From JARFVT01 sp036677425 (GTDB lineage Bacteria > Pseudomonadota > Alphaproteobacteria > UBA8366 > Aestuariispiraceae): a stretch of DNA of 64,000 nt. The position numbers and the translations under genes were made by a program. Below, in pieces: positions 17,555-26,767 of the stretch. The number at the start of each line of letters is the position of its first letter. The stretch's first letter is position 1. Below the pieces are notes generated by a model. It worked only from the letters and a program-made list of their open reading frames with translations, was not told where the DNA came from and searched no databases. Location of the stretch: assembly GCA_036677425.1 (NCBI GenBank), contig JARFVT010000013.1, forward strand, positions 434,001 through 498,000, written 5' to 3'.

Positions 17555-18673
17555 ATGATAAATAATCTTAATTATGATGATGTCGCAAGGTTGATGGCTG
17601 ATCCATCTGTGGCGAACCGCGCTAAAACAGCAGAAAAATTGGCAGAACAGTTTCAGTCGGGTAAATTATCACGTAATGAACGAATTCTAGCCGAAGAAAT
17701 TTTTAGGTTAATGGTTAAGGATGCTGAAAAACGTGTAAGACTGGCACTTTCAATTAATTTAAAACATGCAGATGGATTGTCTAATGATGTTGCGGCGATG
17801 CTGGCAAAAGACGTAAGTGATGATGTTGCAATGCCAATTTTACAATTTTCTGATGCACTTAGCGAAGATGACCTGATAGAAATAATTTCAAGCCAATCAA
17901 CGAATAGACAAGTAATAATCGCGGGCAGAAGTGATGTCACAGAAAATATTGCCGATATTTTAGTTGCTTCTGGTAATAAAAAAGCAGTTTCCGCATTGGT
18001 TGAAAATAATGTTATCGATATAAGCGAGAGAGTTCTTGGTAAAATTATCGATAAATATGGTGATGTCGACAATATAAATTCATCACTTGTACATCGTGCA
18101 AAGCTTCCAGTTACAATTGCGGAGCGATTGGTTGCTAAGGTTTCGGCAAAATTACAACAATATTTAGTTTTAAATCATAATTTATCTGAAAAAACTGCTA
18201 GTGATCTAATTTTGCAAACAAGAGAAAAAGCAACGTTATCGATTATTTCTGATGGCGGTGAAGAAGATATTGAACTTTTGGTTAAGCAGTTATTAAGTAA
18301 GAATAACCTTACACCGTCAATAATTTTGCGGGCATTATGCATTGGCGATTTGAAGTTTTTTGAATTTTCTCTGGCTGCACTTGCCAATGTAAAATTTAAC
18401 AATGTTCGAACATTAATATATGACGGCGGTGCGCTTGGTTTGAAATCATTATATGAAAAAACGGGTATGCCAAAGCAAATTTATCCAGCATTCCGTTCCG
18501 CATTTGATTTGGTTATGGAAACATTATCGGAAAAATCAGATGATGACCCTGAAATGCAAATGCGCCGTATTTTAGAACGGGTATTAACCGCAAATCAGGA
18601 TATGCTAGAAGAATATGGTATTGAGAATATTAATTATCTTTTAACTAAATTTTCAAAAATAAATGTCGATTAA
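17555..18673 (+). CDS. DUF2336-domain protein
   Basis: The 372-residue soluble, mostly helical protein resembles the alphaproteobacterial DUF2336 family. It opens with LNYDDVARLMADPSVANRAKTAEKLAEQF and has HEAT-like helical pairs (RLALSINLKHADGLSNDVAAMLAKDVSDDVAMPILQFS). Members often occur near chemotaxis or cell-cycle genes, but the biochemical role is unknown and nothing in this sequence identifies it. It starts after GGAGTG. The 273-bp gap upstream, shared divergently with the rhodanese gene, is AT-rich and shows no other gene. Confidence 0.8.
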   Translation: MINNLNYDDVARLMADPSVANRAKTAEKLAEQFQSGKLSRNERILAEEIFRLMVKDAEKRVRLALSINLKHADGLSNDVAAMLAKDVSDDVAMPILQFSDALSEDDLIEIISSQSTNRQVIIAGRSDVTENIADILVASGNKKAVSALVENNVIDISERVLGKIIDKYGDVDNINSSLVHRAKLPVTIAERLVAKVSAKLQQYLVLNHNLSEKTASDLILQTREKATLSIISDGGEEDIELLVKQLLSKNNLTPSIILRALCIGDLKFFEFSLAALANVKFNNVRTLIYDGGALGLKSLYEKTGMPKQIYPAFRSAFDLVMETLSEKSDDDPEMQMRRILERVLTANQDMLEEYGIENINYLLTKFSKINVD

Positions 18674-18748
18674 TATTTAATTTATATTTATAATTCTTTA
18701 TAATAATTTTACCATTGATTTGACATATTTAGCGAATAATTATTTAAT

Positions 18749-20158
18749 ATGATTTATAAAATAAAATATATATTTTTTGCATTAACTTTTAGCATTTTTG
18801 GTATGGTTAATGTAGGTTTTTCCGAATTACCGCAATCACAAGTACAGATTAATTTTTCATTTGCACCGTTGGTTAAAAAATCATCGCCTGCCGTGGTTAA
18901 TATCTATACAAAAACCATGATTCAGTCGCATTCTGATCTTGGTAATTTATTTGATGACCCAATATTTAAAAGATTTTTTGGCGATAGTTTTAGATTTAAT
19001 CGCCCGCAAAAACGTGAACAAAATTCCCTTGGATCTGGTGTTGTTGTTACCTCGTCTGGTATTGTTGTTACCAATAATCATGTGATTAAGGGTGCAGATG
19101 AAATACGCATTGTTATGTTTGATCGTCGTGAATTTGATGCCGATGTGGTGATGGTTGACGAAAGAAGTGATATTGCGGTTTTGCAAATACGCAATGTTAA
19201 AAAGAAACTAAAATTTTTAAAATTTGGTGATTCTGATAAATTGCTTGTTGGGGATTTGGTATTGGCAATTGGCAATCCGTTTGGCGTTGGTCAAACAATT
19301 ACCAGTGGCATAGTATCAGGTCTGGCGCGTTCATCGGTTGGTATTTCCGATTTTCAGTCATTCATTCAAACTGATGCAGCGATAAACCCTGGTAATTCTG
19401 GTGGTGCGTTAATTGCATTGAATGGCGATGTGGTTGGTATTAATACCATGATTTTTTCAAAAAACGGTGGTTCATTGGGTATAGGTTTTGCCGTGCCATC
19501 AAATATGGTGAAAATAGTAGTAGAAAGTGCAATCAAGGGCGAGCGACTTATTCGCCCATGGCTTGGTTTTTCTGGTCGTGATGTAACACAAGATATTGCC
19601 GATGCCTTGGCAATGGAACGACCAATGGGCGTAATTGTTGAATCGGTGCATAATGATGGCCCTGCGGGGGAATCTGGTTTGATGGCTGGTGATATTATTT
19701 TAAGCATTGAAACGCATGATATTGAAAATGCACAGGATTTACGTTATCGTATGGCGACAAAAGGTATAGGAAATGATGTCTTAGTGCGCTATATGCGTGA
19801 AAATAAAATAAAAAAAGCTACATTTGAACTAATTGCTCCACCCGAAATTCCTATGCGTGATGAGTTTAATGTTAATGGCAGCGGCCCATTACAAGGTGCT
19901 AAAATAATGAATTTATCGCCTGCATTAAGCGATGAATTGGGAATTCCAACCGATCAATTTGGGGTTATGGTGGTTGCAATTAATAAAAGATCGACGGCGC
20001 AGCGGTTGGGCATTAAGGCAGGTGATAAAATTATCAGTATAAATGCTATTAAAATTAATATGGTTGCAGATTTAAGAAGAATTATTTCAAACCCACCTTC
20101 AGAATGGCATTTAGTCATTAATCGCAATGGTCGAAAATTGGTGTTGGATGTTCGCTGA
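18749..20158 (+). CDS. Do/DegQ-family periplasmic serine protease
   Basis: A signal peptide (about residues 1-25) is followed by a trypsin-like domain with the triad His111 (TNNHVIKG), Asp141 (RSDIAVLQI) and Ser217 (NPGNSGGALI). Two PDZ domains cover about residues 275-365 and 380-469. This is the HtrA/DegP architecture, a periplasmic protease-chaperone for damaged envelope proteins. The length of 469 residues fits. Its TGA overlaps the ATG of rarA by one base (TGATG), indicating coupled translation. No clear Shine-Dalgarno precedes the start; a TTGACA lies about 30 bp upstream. Confidence 0.94.
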   Translation: MIYKIKYIFFALTFSIFGMVNVGFSELPQSQVQINFSFAPLVKKSSPAVVNIYTKTMIQSHSDLGNLFDDPIFKRFFGDSFRFNRPQKREQNSLGSGVVVTSSGIVVTNNHVIKGADEIRIVMFDRREFDADVVMVDERSDIAVLQIRNVKKKLKFLKFGDSDKLLVGDLVLAIGNPFGVGQTITSGIVSGLARSSVGISDFQSFIQTDAAINPGNSGGALIALNGDVVGINTMIFSKNGGSLGIGFAVPSNMVKIVVESAIKGERLIRPWLGFSGRDVTQDIADALAMERPMGVIVESVHNDGPAGESGLMAGDIILSIETHDIENAQDLRYRMATKGIGNDVLVRYMRENKIKKATFELIAPPEIPMRDEFNVNGSGPLQGAKIMNLSPALSDELGIPTDQFGVMVVAINKRSTAQRLGIKAGDKIISINAIKINMVADLRRIISNPPSEWHLVINRNGRKLVLDVR

Positions 20159-21480
20159 TGAGCGGCAAAGTAAAATCTGATAATATCCAAAATTCAAGCC
20201 TTTTTTCTGATGATAGCAATAATCCTCTGGCCGATAGATTGCGACCAAAAATATTAAAAGACGTGGTAGGCCAAGGGCATTTACTCGATCTAGATGCACC
20301 AATTGGCATGATGGTACAGCAATCAAAATTAACTTCTATGATTTTATGGGGTGGACCTGGATGTGGCAAAACCACGATTGCAAGGTTACTTGCGGAAAAT
20401 ACCCAATTAGCATTTGAACCATTAAGCGCTGTTTTTTCAGGTGTTGCCGATTTACGTAAAATATTTGAACGTGCCAAAAGCCGTCGTGAAATGGGGCAGG
20501 GGACTTGTTTATTCGTCGATGAAATTCATCGTTTTAATAAGGCTCAACAAGATGGTTTTCTGCCCTATGTTGAAGATGGCACAATAATATTAGTCGGTGC
20601 TACTACGGAGAATCCTAGTTTCGAGTTAAATGCGGCCCTATTATCAAGATGCCAAGTTTTTGTTTTAAATCGGTTGGATGAAAAGGCCTTGATGAGTTTA
20701 CTCGTAAGAGCAGAAGAAATGCAACAAAGGCCTTTACCGCTTGATGATGATGCTAGACAAGCATTATTCGGTTTAGCCGATGGCGATGGGCGTTATTTTC
20801 TAAATATGGTGGAGGCCATATATGCCCAAGGTATCAGCAATAAATTAAATAGGGAGCAATTAACAAAAATTGTTCAAAGGCGTTTGCCGATTTACGATAA
20901 AGGCCAAGATATCAATTATAATTTGATCAGTGCGTTGCATAAATCATTTCGCGGTTCTGATTGCGATGCCGCATTATATTGGTTCGGGCGGATGCTGGCT
21001 GGTGGTGAAGATCCATTATATATTGCACGGCGATTATTACGTTTTGCCTATGAAGATATTGGTATGGCTGACCCTAATGCTGCCATTCAGGCAATTGCGG
21101 CATGGGATAGTTACGAACGGCTTGGCAGCCCAGAAGGTGAGTTATCATTAGCGCAGTTGGTGATTTATTTGGCAACTGCACCCAAATCAAATGCGGTTTA
21201 TAAGGCCTATAAAAAAAGCAATAAACTGGCGCGTGAAACTGGTTCATTATCACCGCCAAAACATATTTTAAATGCACCAACAAATATGATGAAAAATATG
21301 GGCTATGGTGATGGTTATAGCTATGATCATGATGCAAAAGATGGTTTTTCTGGCCAGAATTATTTCCCCGAAAATATGGCACGCGAAGAAATATATCAAC
21401 CAGTTGAACGTGGATTTGAACGTGATATAATTAAACGGTTGCAATATTGGCAACGGTTGCGTCAAAGGCGTAATGATTAA
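20158..21480 (+). CDS. rarA: Replication-associated recombination protein A (AAA+ ATPase)
   Basis: The 440-residue protein is RarA/MgsA. It has PLADRLRPK at the N-terminus, Walker A GGPGCGKTTIARLLA, Walker B FVDEIHRFNKAQQD, sensor 1 GATTENPSFELN, and a C-terminal tetramerisation domain with RRLLRFAYEDIGMADP. Family knowledge ties it to the clamp-loader group, acting with SSB at stalled replication forks. It is intact, coupled to htrA by overlapping stop and start codons, and upstream of crcB. Confidence 0.95.
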   Translation: MSGKVKSDNIQNSSLFSDDSNNPLADRLRPKILKDVVGQGHLLDLDAPIGMMVQQSKLTSMILWGGPGCGKTTIARLLAENTQLAFEPLSAVFSGVADLRKIFERAKSRREMGQGTCLFVDEIHRFNKAQQDGFLPYVEDGTIILVGATTENPSFELNAALLSRCQVFVLNRLDEKALMSLLVRAEEMQQRPLPLDDDARQALFGLADGDGRYFLNMVEAIYAQGISNKLNREQLTKIVQRRLPIYDKGQDINYNLISALHKSFRGSDCDAALYWFGRMLAGGEDPLYIARRLLRFAYEDIGMADPNAAIQAIAAWDSYERLGSPEGELSLAQLVIYLATAPKSNAVYKAYKKSNKLARETGSLSPPKHILNAPTNMMKNMGYGDGYSYDHDAKDGFSGQNYFPENMAREEIYQPVERGFERDIIKRLQYWQRLRQRRND

Positions 21481-21539
21481 TGGCCTTAAATTCATGCAAA
21501 TTGTTGCAAAGAAATATATTTTAGATTAACTTGCGCCAC

Positions 21540-21968
21540 ATGAAAATGATATTTGCAATCATGCTTGGTGGTGCTGTTGGCGCGGCAGGAAGACATTATA
21601 TGGCACAAGCCGTTAATGACTTTTTATTGCCAAGATTTATGGGTTTTTCCCAATCAAATTTTGTGATAAATGACGCGGTAAATTTTCCGTTGGGCATACT
21701 TGTAGTTAATATTTTTGGTTCGTTTTTAAGGGGAGCGATGGTTGCAATCTTTGCGTTATTCTATTCACCATCGATTGAATTACGGGCATTTATAATCATT
21801 GGCATGTTGGGTGGATTTACAACATTTTCAACTTTTTCGCTTGATGCGTTTTTATTGATTGAACGCGGGCAAATGATGGCGGCAATGTTATATATATTAA
21901 TATCGGTCGCGGGTGCGATAATCGCATTATTTGCAGGTATGGCTTTGGTGCGTGGGTTTTTTACTTGA
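21540..21968 (+). CDS. crcB: CrcB/Fluc fluoride ion channel
   Basis: The protein of about 142 residues has four hydrophobic segments. The family motif GGFTTFSTFSLDAF contains the phenylalanines that line the fluoride pore, and GGAVGAAGRHYMA is near the N-terminus. The chosen ATG at 21540 gives MKMIFAIMLGG; an upstream TTG at 21531 is less likely. A loop of about 20 residues between helices 1 and 2 is longer than usual. No fluoride riboswitch was recognised in the 59 bp upstream. Confidence 0.9.
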   Translation: MKMIFAIMLGGAVGAAGRHYMAQAVNDFLLPRFMGFSQSNFVINDAVNFPLGILVVNIFGSFLRGAMVAIFALFYSPSIELRAFIIIGMLGGFTTFSTFSLDAFLLIERGQMMAAMLYILISVAGAIIALFAGMALVRGFFT

Positions 21969-21981
21969 AGGAATTATAATA

Positions 21982-22971
21982 ATGGCTGCTGGTGCTATAT
22001 GCGACGTAACCTCTGACGAGGATGGCATGCGGCTTGATCGCTGGTTTAAATCCCATTATCCAGCATTAAGCTATGGAAGATTACAAAAATTAATGCGTAA
22101 AGGCGATGTCAGGCTTGATGGTAAAAGGGTTAAACCCAATGCCAGAATTGTCAGCGGACAGAAAATACGTGTGCCGCCATTAGGTGATTTTGAAAAACAA
22201 TTAACATCACAAAAACGGCAATATATGGTTGATCCAAAGGATGAAGAGATAGTTAAAAATATGGTTATTTTTAAAAATAACGATGTTATTGCAATTAATA
22301 AGCCATACGGGCTTGCGGTTCAGGGCGGAACAAAAACCGAGCGACATTTAGATGGCATGTTAGATTTTTTGCAATTTGATGCTGTTGAACGCCCGCGCCT
22401 TGTGCATCGACTTGATCGTGATACCAGCGGCATCATGTTATTGGCGCGCAATCGTAAATCGGCAACTAAATTAGGCCGCGCCTTTAAAATGCATGAAAGC
22501 CGTAAAATATATTGGGCGATAATAACTGGTGTGCCAGAGTCAACATCAGGCACGATAAAACTTGCATTGTCAAAAGCGGGTGGCAAAGGGCAGGAAAAAA
22601 TGGTTGGTGATGAGGAATTTGGCAAAAACGCCATCACCGAATTTGAAATTTTAGAACGCGCAGGTATGGATTTTTCGCTGGTGGCTTTATGGCCTAGAAC
22701 GGGAAGAACACACCAATTACGCGCACATATGGCGGCCATTGGTTGCCCAATTCTTGGCGATGGCAAATATGGTGGTAAAAAAGCAACAGATTTTGGCGGG
22801 GTTGGCGAAAAACAATCACGAAAATTACATCTATATGCCCGTGAAATTGATATTCCCGATGGCCCAAGGGTGAAGGCTCCATTACCCGAACATATGCGGA
22901 TAACTTTTGATTTATGGGGATTTGATGAACGTGAAGCCGAAAAAATATTTGTTTTTGAAAATGTAAAATAA
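21982..22971 (+). CDS. RluC/RluD-family 23S rRNA pseudouridine synthase
   Basis: The start is the ATG at 21982 with GAAGGA upstream, giving about 329 residues. An N-terminal S4 domain (MRLDRWFKSHYPALSYGRLQKLMRKGDVRLDG) precedes the synthase core with RLVHRLDRDTSGIMLLA, whose Asp in HRLDRDTSG is the catalytic nucleophile. RTGRTHQLRAH is the third conserved motif. RluC is the likely identity, as in the equivalent alphaproteobacterial locus, but RluD cannot be excluded. It lies 13 bp after crcB. Confidence 0.92.
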   Translation: MAAGAICDVTSDEDGMRLDRWFKSHYPALSYGRLQKLMRKGDVRLDGKRVKPNARIVSGQKIRVPPLGDFEKQLTSQKRQYMVDPKDEEIVKNMVIFKNNDVIAINKPYGLAVQGGTKTERHLDGMLDFLQFDAVERPRLVHRLDRDTSGIMLLARNRKSATKLGRAFKMHESRKIYWAIITGVPESTSGTIKLALSKAGGKGQEKMVGDEEFGKNAITEFEILERAGMDFSLVALWPRTGRTHQLRAHMAAIGCPILGDGKYGGKKATDFGGVGEKQSRKLHLYAREIDIPDGPRVKAPLPEHMRITFDLWGFDEREAEKIFVFENVK

Positions 22972-23004
22972 TTATCTAAATATATCATATGATAAGGTTA
23001 ATTG

Positions 23005-23679
23005 ATGGCTGTTTTAAAAAAATTTGTAATATTCGATTGTGATGGCACGCTGGTTGATTCACAACATGCAATCAGCGCAGGCATGGACTATGCGTGGCAA
23101 AAAGAAGGGTTAATCGTGCCAAATAGGCAAGAATTGCTCCGTCAAGTTGGCTTGCCATTGGTTGAGGCAATTGCAATATTATTGCCAGATGGTGATATTA
23201 TACAACATCAGCGCATGGCGGATAATTACCGCTACTCATTTACTAACCCTACAGCTGTAATTTTTGAGGATGAACCGCTTTTCCCAGATTGTATTGAAAT
23301 TTTAGAAAAACTATTTGATGAGAATATTATATTAGGGGTGGCGACGGGCAAGGGTTTGCGTGGCTTGAAATCAACATTGAATAGGCATGGAATTGGAAAA
23401 TATTTTCAAAATTTAAAAACTGCTGATGATGGTCCTGGCAAGCCTAGCCCTGATATTTTACTGGATGCAATGATAGAGGTCGGTGCAAGTCCTAGCCAAA
23501 CGGTGATGGTTGGCGATACGGTCTTTGATATTGGTGCGGCGGTTAATGCTAAAATCGCATCAATTGGAGTCAGCTGGGGTTATCATGAAACTGAAGAATT
23601 ATTAAACGCGGGGGCAAATATGGTTATTGATAATTACCAACAATTGCCTGCGGCATTAAATCAAATATGGAAAGATTGA
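23005..23679 (+). CDS. HAD-superfamily phosphatase (Gph-like)
   Basis: The 224-residue enzyme has motif I FDCDGTLVDS with the nucleophilic and acid Asp, motif II ATGKGLRGL, the lysine in GKPSPDILL and motif IV VGDTVFDIGAA. A cap domain is inserted after motif I, as in phosphoglycolate phosphatases. The true substrate is uncertain. The ATG at 23005 follows a TTG three bases upstream. It lies between the pseudouridine synthase and the AsmA gene (2 bp gap), so it is part of the same transcript. Confidence 0.9.
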   Translation: MAVLKKFVIFDCDGTLVDSQHAISAGMDYAWQKEGLIVPNRQELLRQVGLPLVEAIAILLPDGDIIQHQRMADNYRYSFTNPTAVIFEDEPLFPDCIEILEKLFDENIILGVATGKGLRGLKSTLNRHGIGKYFQNLKTADDGPGKPSPDILLDAMIEVGASPSQTVMVGDTVFDIGAAVNAKIASIGVSWGYHETEELLNAGANMVIDNYQQLPAALNQIWKD

Positions 23680-23681
23680 TA

Positions 23682-25805
23682 ATGGTAAAATTTATTAAAA
23701 TAATCATCGGTATAGTGGCATTAACAACTGCTGCTATAATCATATCATTTGCCATATTAGTAAATTTAAATTTTAATGATTACCGTAAAGATATTGCCGC
23801 TGAAATTTCTAAATCCATTGGTCGTGAATTTAAAATTACTGATAATTTGGAAATTGATATTGGGATGCATCCAACCATTAAGGCATCAGGGATTACGCTT
23901 GATAATACCAAATGGGGTCGTAATAAAGAAATGTTAACCATTGATAATTTGATGTTAAAATTTGATTTGTTATCATTATTTTATGGCATAGTTGATATTG
24001 ATAATATTGAGATTTCAGGGGTTAACTTATTATTAGAACAAGCGCCATCGGGAATTTATAATTATGATTTCAATATGACACAAAAGCATGATGATAATGA
24101 TATTTCTAATGATAATAGCAATAGCGACAACGACGATATTGATAAATTTATCGAGCAATTTAAATTACCAATATTGCGGCAAATATCATTAGATAATATT
24201 AAAATTACATTTTTTGATGCTAAAGTAAATTCAGCAAAGAAGCTTCATATCAAGCAATTAGCATTATCAAGCGATGGCAAGGATGCGCCAATAGAATTTA
24301 TATTTGATGCGGTTGGTGATGATAATATTAGCGCAAATATAAATGGTGCATTGGGTTCTATTGCCGCAATATTATCACCATCTAAAACATGGAATATTGA
24401 TGTTAATGGTAATGTTGCTGGTTTCGATATTAATATTAATGGCAATATAAAAGACCCAATTGCTGGTGCTGGTATTGATTTACAAATTAATATTATTGGT
24501 AATGAAATATCAAATATTGCCAAATTATTCTTATTTGAAATGCAACCAATGGGTAAATTTTCAATTGCCAGTAAAATAACTGGATCGATCAATGAAAATA
24601 TTAGACTGGATGATTTCATGGTTAAAATTGCCAATAGTGATATCGCAGGCAATTTAGTTTTTACACCAAATGGCGATAAAATAACCATAAATGGTGAATT
24701 ATCATCAAATATATTGCGCTTAGCAGATTTCAAAATAGATAGCGGTAGAAATTCAACCGTGAAGATAAAAAATAGTGGTGAGAAATTTTCAAACAATAAA
24801 TTTATCATATCAGACGCACCAATTGATTTTAAAATTTTAAAATTAATTAATCTGGATATGAAGTTTGACCTGGCAAAAGTTATTTTTAATAATTCCATAT
24901 TGAATGATGTTGAAGCCCAAATAACCATTGATGATGGCAAGTTAACGATAGATCAAATGCAAATTAAAGATCGTGATAACAATGTTGCATTGTTAAATTT
25001 ATCTTTGGATGGTGATCATAAAAAACCAAATTTTATGGTATCGGTTAAAGCCGATAAATTTAATATAGCCGATATCTTATTAATGACAATTAACCCCGTG
25101 ATGGGTGTCGGAATGTTGAGCCTTTATCTTAGGGTGCAATCATCAGGAAAAAGCGCTCATGAATTTGCTGCAAATTTAAATGGTACGGTCTTGGCCTTTA
25201 GTAAAAATAGCCTTGTGGATAATAAAAAACTACGTAAATTAATTGGTATTAATATTAATATGGTAACTGATATTTTATTAGGTAGAAGCAAGGATAAAAT
25301 ACATTCCATATATTGCATGGCATTTGATAGCCAAATTAACAGTGGTATTGTTAATCTAAATACCGCCTTGATCGATACGAAAATTACGACTATTAGCGCC
25401 AAGGGTGATATAAATCTAGCTAAGGAAATATTGGATGTAACTCTAATGCCGCATCGCACAGGGGCAAAATTACCAACGGTTGCGCCAATTTTATTAAGCG
25501 GTAATTTCAAATCTCCAAAATATGGGCTTAGCTCAACTAATGCGCTATTAGGACTAGCAAATTCATTGCTTGGTGGTGGTTCTAACATCACAGCCAATGA
25601 TAATAATGGCTTGGCAAATATTTCATTATCAAAGGCTGTACAATCCAAAATAATGGGTGGTAATTTGCGTAGTGAGAAGTCTCCATGCCTTAATCTGCGG
25701 CCATCGATGCTTAAAAAACAAAAAATAGACCAAAAGCAAATATTGCGTGAATTAAGAAAAGATCCAGAAAAAATATTGAAAAACTTGTTTAAAGGTTTGT
25801 TCTAG
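23682..25805 (+). CDS. AsmA-family envelope protein
   Basis: The protein of about 707 residues has an N-terminal membrane anchor (residues 5-30) and a long periplasmic region. It begins in AsmA style, with DYRKDIAAEISKSIGREFKI, and ends with an AsmA C-terminal block (ISAKGDINLAKEILDVTLMPH). AsmA-like proteins form hydrophobic grooves thought to move phospholipids between membranes. Asn/Asp-rich low-complexity sequence around residues 130-150 reflects the AT-rich genome. The ATG at 23682 is preferred over 23667, because the latter overlaps the HAD gene without a ribosome site. Confidence 0.85.
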   Translation: MVKFIKIIIGIVALTTAAIIISFAILVNLNFNDYRKDIAAEISKSIGREFKITDNLEIDIGMHPTIKASGITLDNTKWGRNKEMLTIDNLMLKFDLLSLFYGIVDIDNIEISGVNLLLEQAPSGIYNYDFNMTQKHDDNDISNDNSNSDNDDIDKFIEQFKLPILRQISLDNIKITFFDAKVNSAKKLHIKQLALSSDGKDAPIEFIFDAVGDDNISANINGALGSIAAILSPSKTWNIDVNGNVAGFDININGNIKDPIAGAGIDLQINIIGNEISNIAKLFLFEMQPMGKFSIASKITGSINENIRLDDFMVKIANSDIAGNLVFTPNGDKITINGELSSNILRLADFKIDSGRNSTVKIKNSGEKFSNNKFIISDAPIDFKILKLINLDMKFDLAKVIFNNSILNDVEAQITIDDGKLTIDQMQIKDRDNNVALLNLSLDGDHKKPNFMVSVKADKFNIADILLMTINPVMGVGMLSLYLRVQSSGKSAHEFAANLNGTVLAFSKNSLVDNKKLRKLIGININMVTDILLGRSKDKIHSIYCMAFDSQINSGIVNLNTALIDTKITTISAKGDINLAKEILDVTLMPHRTGAKLPTVAPILLSGNFKSPKYGLSSTNALLGLANSLLGGGSNITANDNNGLANISLSKAVQSKIMGGNLRSEKSPCLNLRPSMLKKQKIDQKQILRELRKDPEKILKNLFKGLF

Positions 25806-25851
25806 CAGCAAAGTTTTATAATCAATTAATGGTTAATATTCAGGATATAAT

Positions 25852-26547
25852 GTGAAAAAATTTTATAAAAATGCTAATGTAGCATCATTGAATGATGGTG
25901 GTTATCAAATATTGCTGGATGGCAAAGCTATTAAAACGCGCAGTAAACGCGATTTACATTTACCAACCGTCATATTAGCGGAAAAAATAGCTGCAGAATG
26001 GCAAAATCAAGGTGATATTATCAAGCCAGACACTATGCCATTTATGCGCTTATCCTGTACAGCAATCGATAGCGTCATGGCACAAAAAGATTTAATAGCT
26101 GCTAATTTAGCAGCCTATGGCGATAGTGATCTTATATGTTATATGGCGGAATATCCTGAGATATTGATAAAGAAGCAACATCAGGCTTGGCAACCATTGC
26201 ATCAGTGGATAGATAATAAATATGACATTAAATTAATCATCGCGGCGGGTATAATTCATGTGCCACAAGATAATGATAGTTTGGTAAAATTTAAAAATAT
26301 TACTAAAAAATTTGATGCGTTTAAACTTACCGCCTTACATGAATTAACCACATTATCAGGCTCAATAGTAATTGCATTAGCTGTCATGGATGGTGAAATA
26401 TCTGCAAAAGATGGGTTTTTAAATAGCATAATCGATGATATTTATCAGGCAGAAACATGGGGCGAAGATATGGATGCTGTGATACGTAATGAAAAGAGGA
26501 TGGCTGAATTCCTTGATGCTGATAAATTTTATCAATATTTAGAATAG
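25852..26547 (+). CDS. ATP12-family F1-ATPase assembly chaperone
   Basis: The 231-residue protein matches the bacterial ATP12 family, known in mitochondria and Alphaproteobacteria as chaperone for the F1 alpha subunit. It shows VLLDGKAIKTR-like DGKAIKTRSKRDLHLPT, AAEWQNQGDIIKPDTMPFMRLSCTAIDSV and DLICYMAEYPEILIKKQHQAWQPL. The start is GTG at 25852. Its place after the rluC-HAD genes is the usual alphaproteobacterial one. Apparently intact. Confidence 0.9.
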   Translation: MKKFYKNANVASLNDGGYQILLDGKAIKTRSKRDLHLPTVILAEKIAAEWQNQGDIIKPDTMPFMRLSCTAIDSVMAQKDLIAANLAAYGDSDLICYMAEYPEILIKKQHQAWQPLHQWIDNKYDIKLIIAAGIIHVPQDNDSLVKFKNITKKFDAFKLTALHELTTLSGSIVIALAVMDGEISAKDGFLNSIIDDIYQAETWGEDMDAVIRNEKRMAEFLDADKFYQYLE

Positions 26548-26594
26548 AATTAATAGATTTAATTTATTGATTTCAATCATTATACTTGTCTTTC

Positions 26595-26615
26595 CATACG
26601 CATGCGTATGTTTTT
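26595..26615 (+). terminator. Palindrome with T-run after the ATP12 gene
   Basis: CATACGCATGCGTATG is a perfect 16-bp palindrome followed directly by TTTTT. It can form a six-pair stem with a four-base loop and would act as a factor-independent terminator. An operator for pccB is an alternative reading. Confidence 0.5.
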
Positions 26616-26767
26616 ACTTGATTTTTGCTATCCAAGCCAATATAACTATCAATTAATTGATGCATATGTTGTCTGTTATATATTGGCTTAAGATATTAAA
26701 TATAAAATAACTGCAGATTAATCGTAAAATAATAGATAGCGCAAAATAAAATTAGGGAAGTTGAACC

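Noticed and set aside
21481..21539. Fluoride riboswitch before crcB
   Set aside because: The gap is too short and lacks the conserved pseudoknot-type sequence of that riboswitch.
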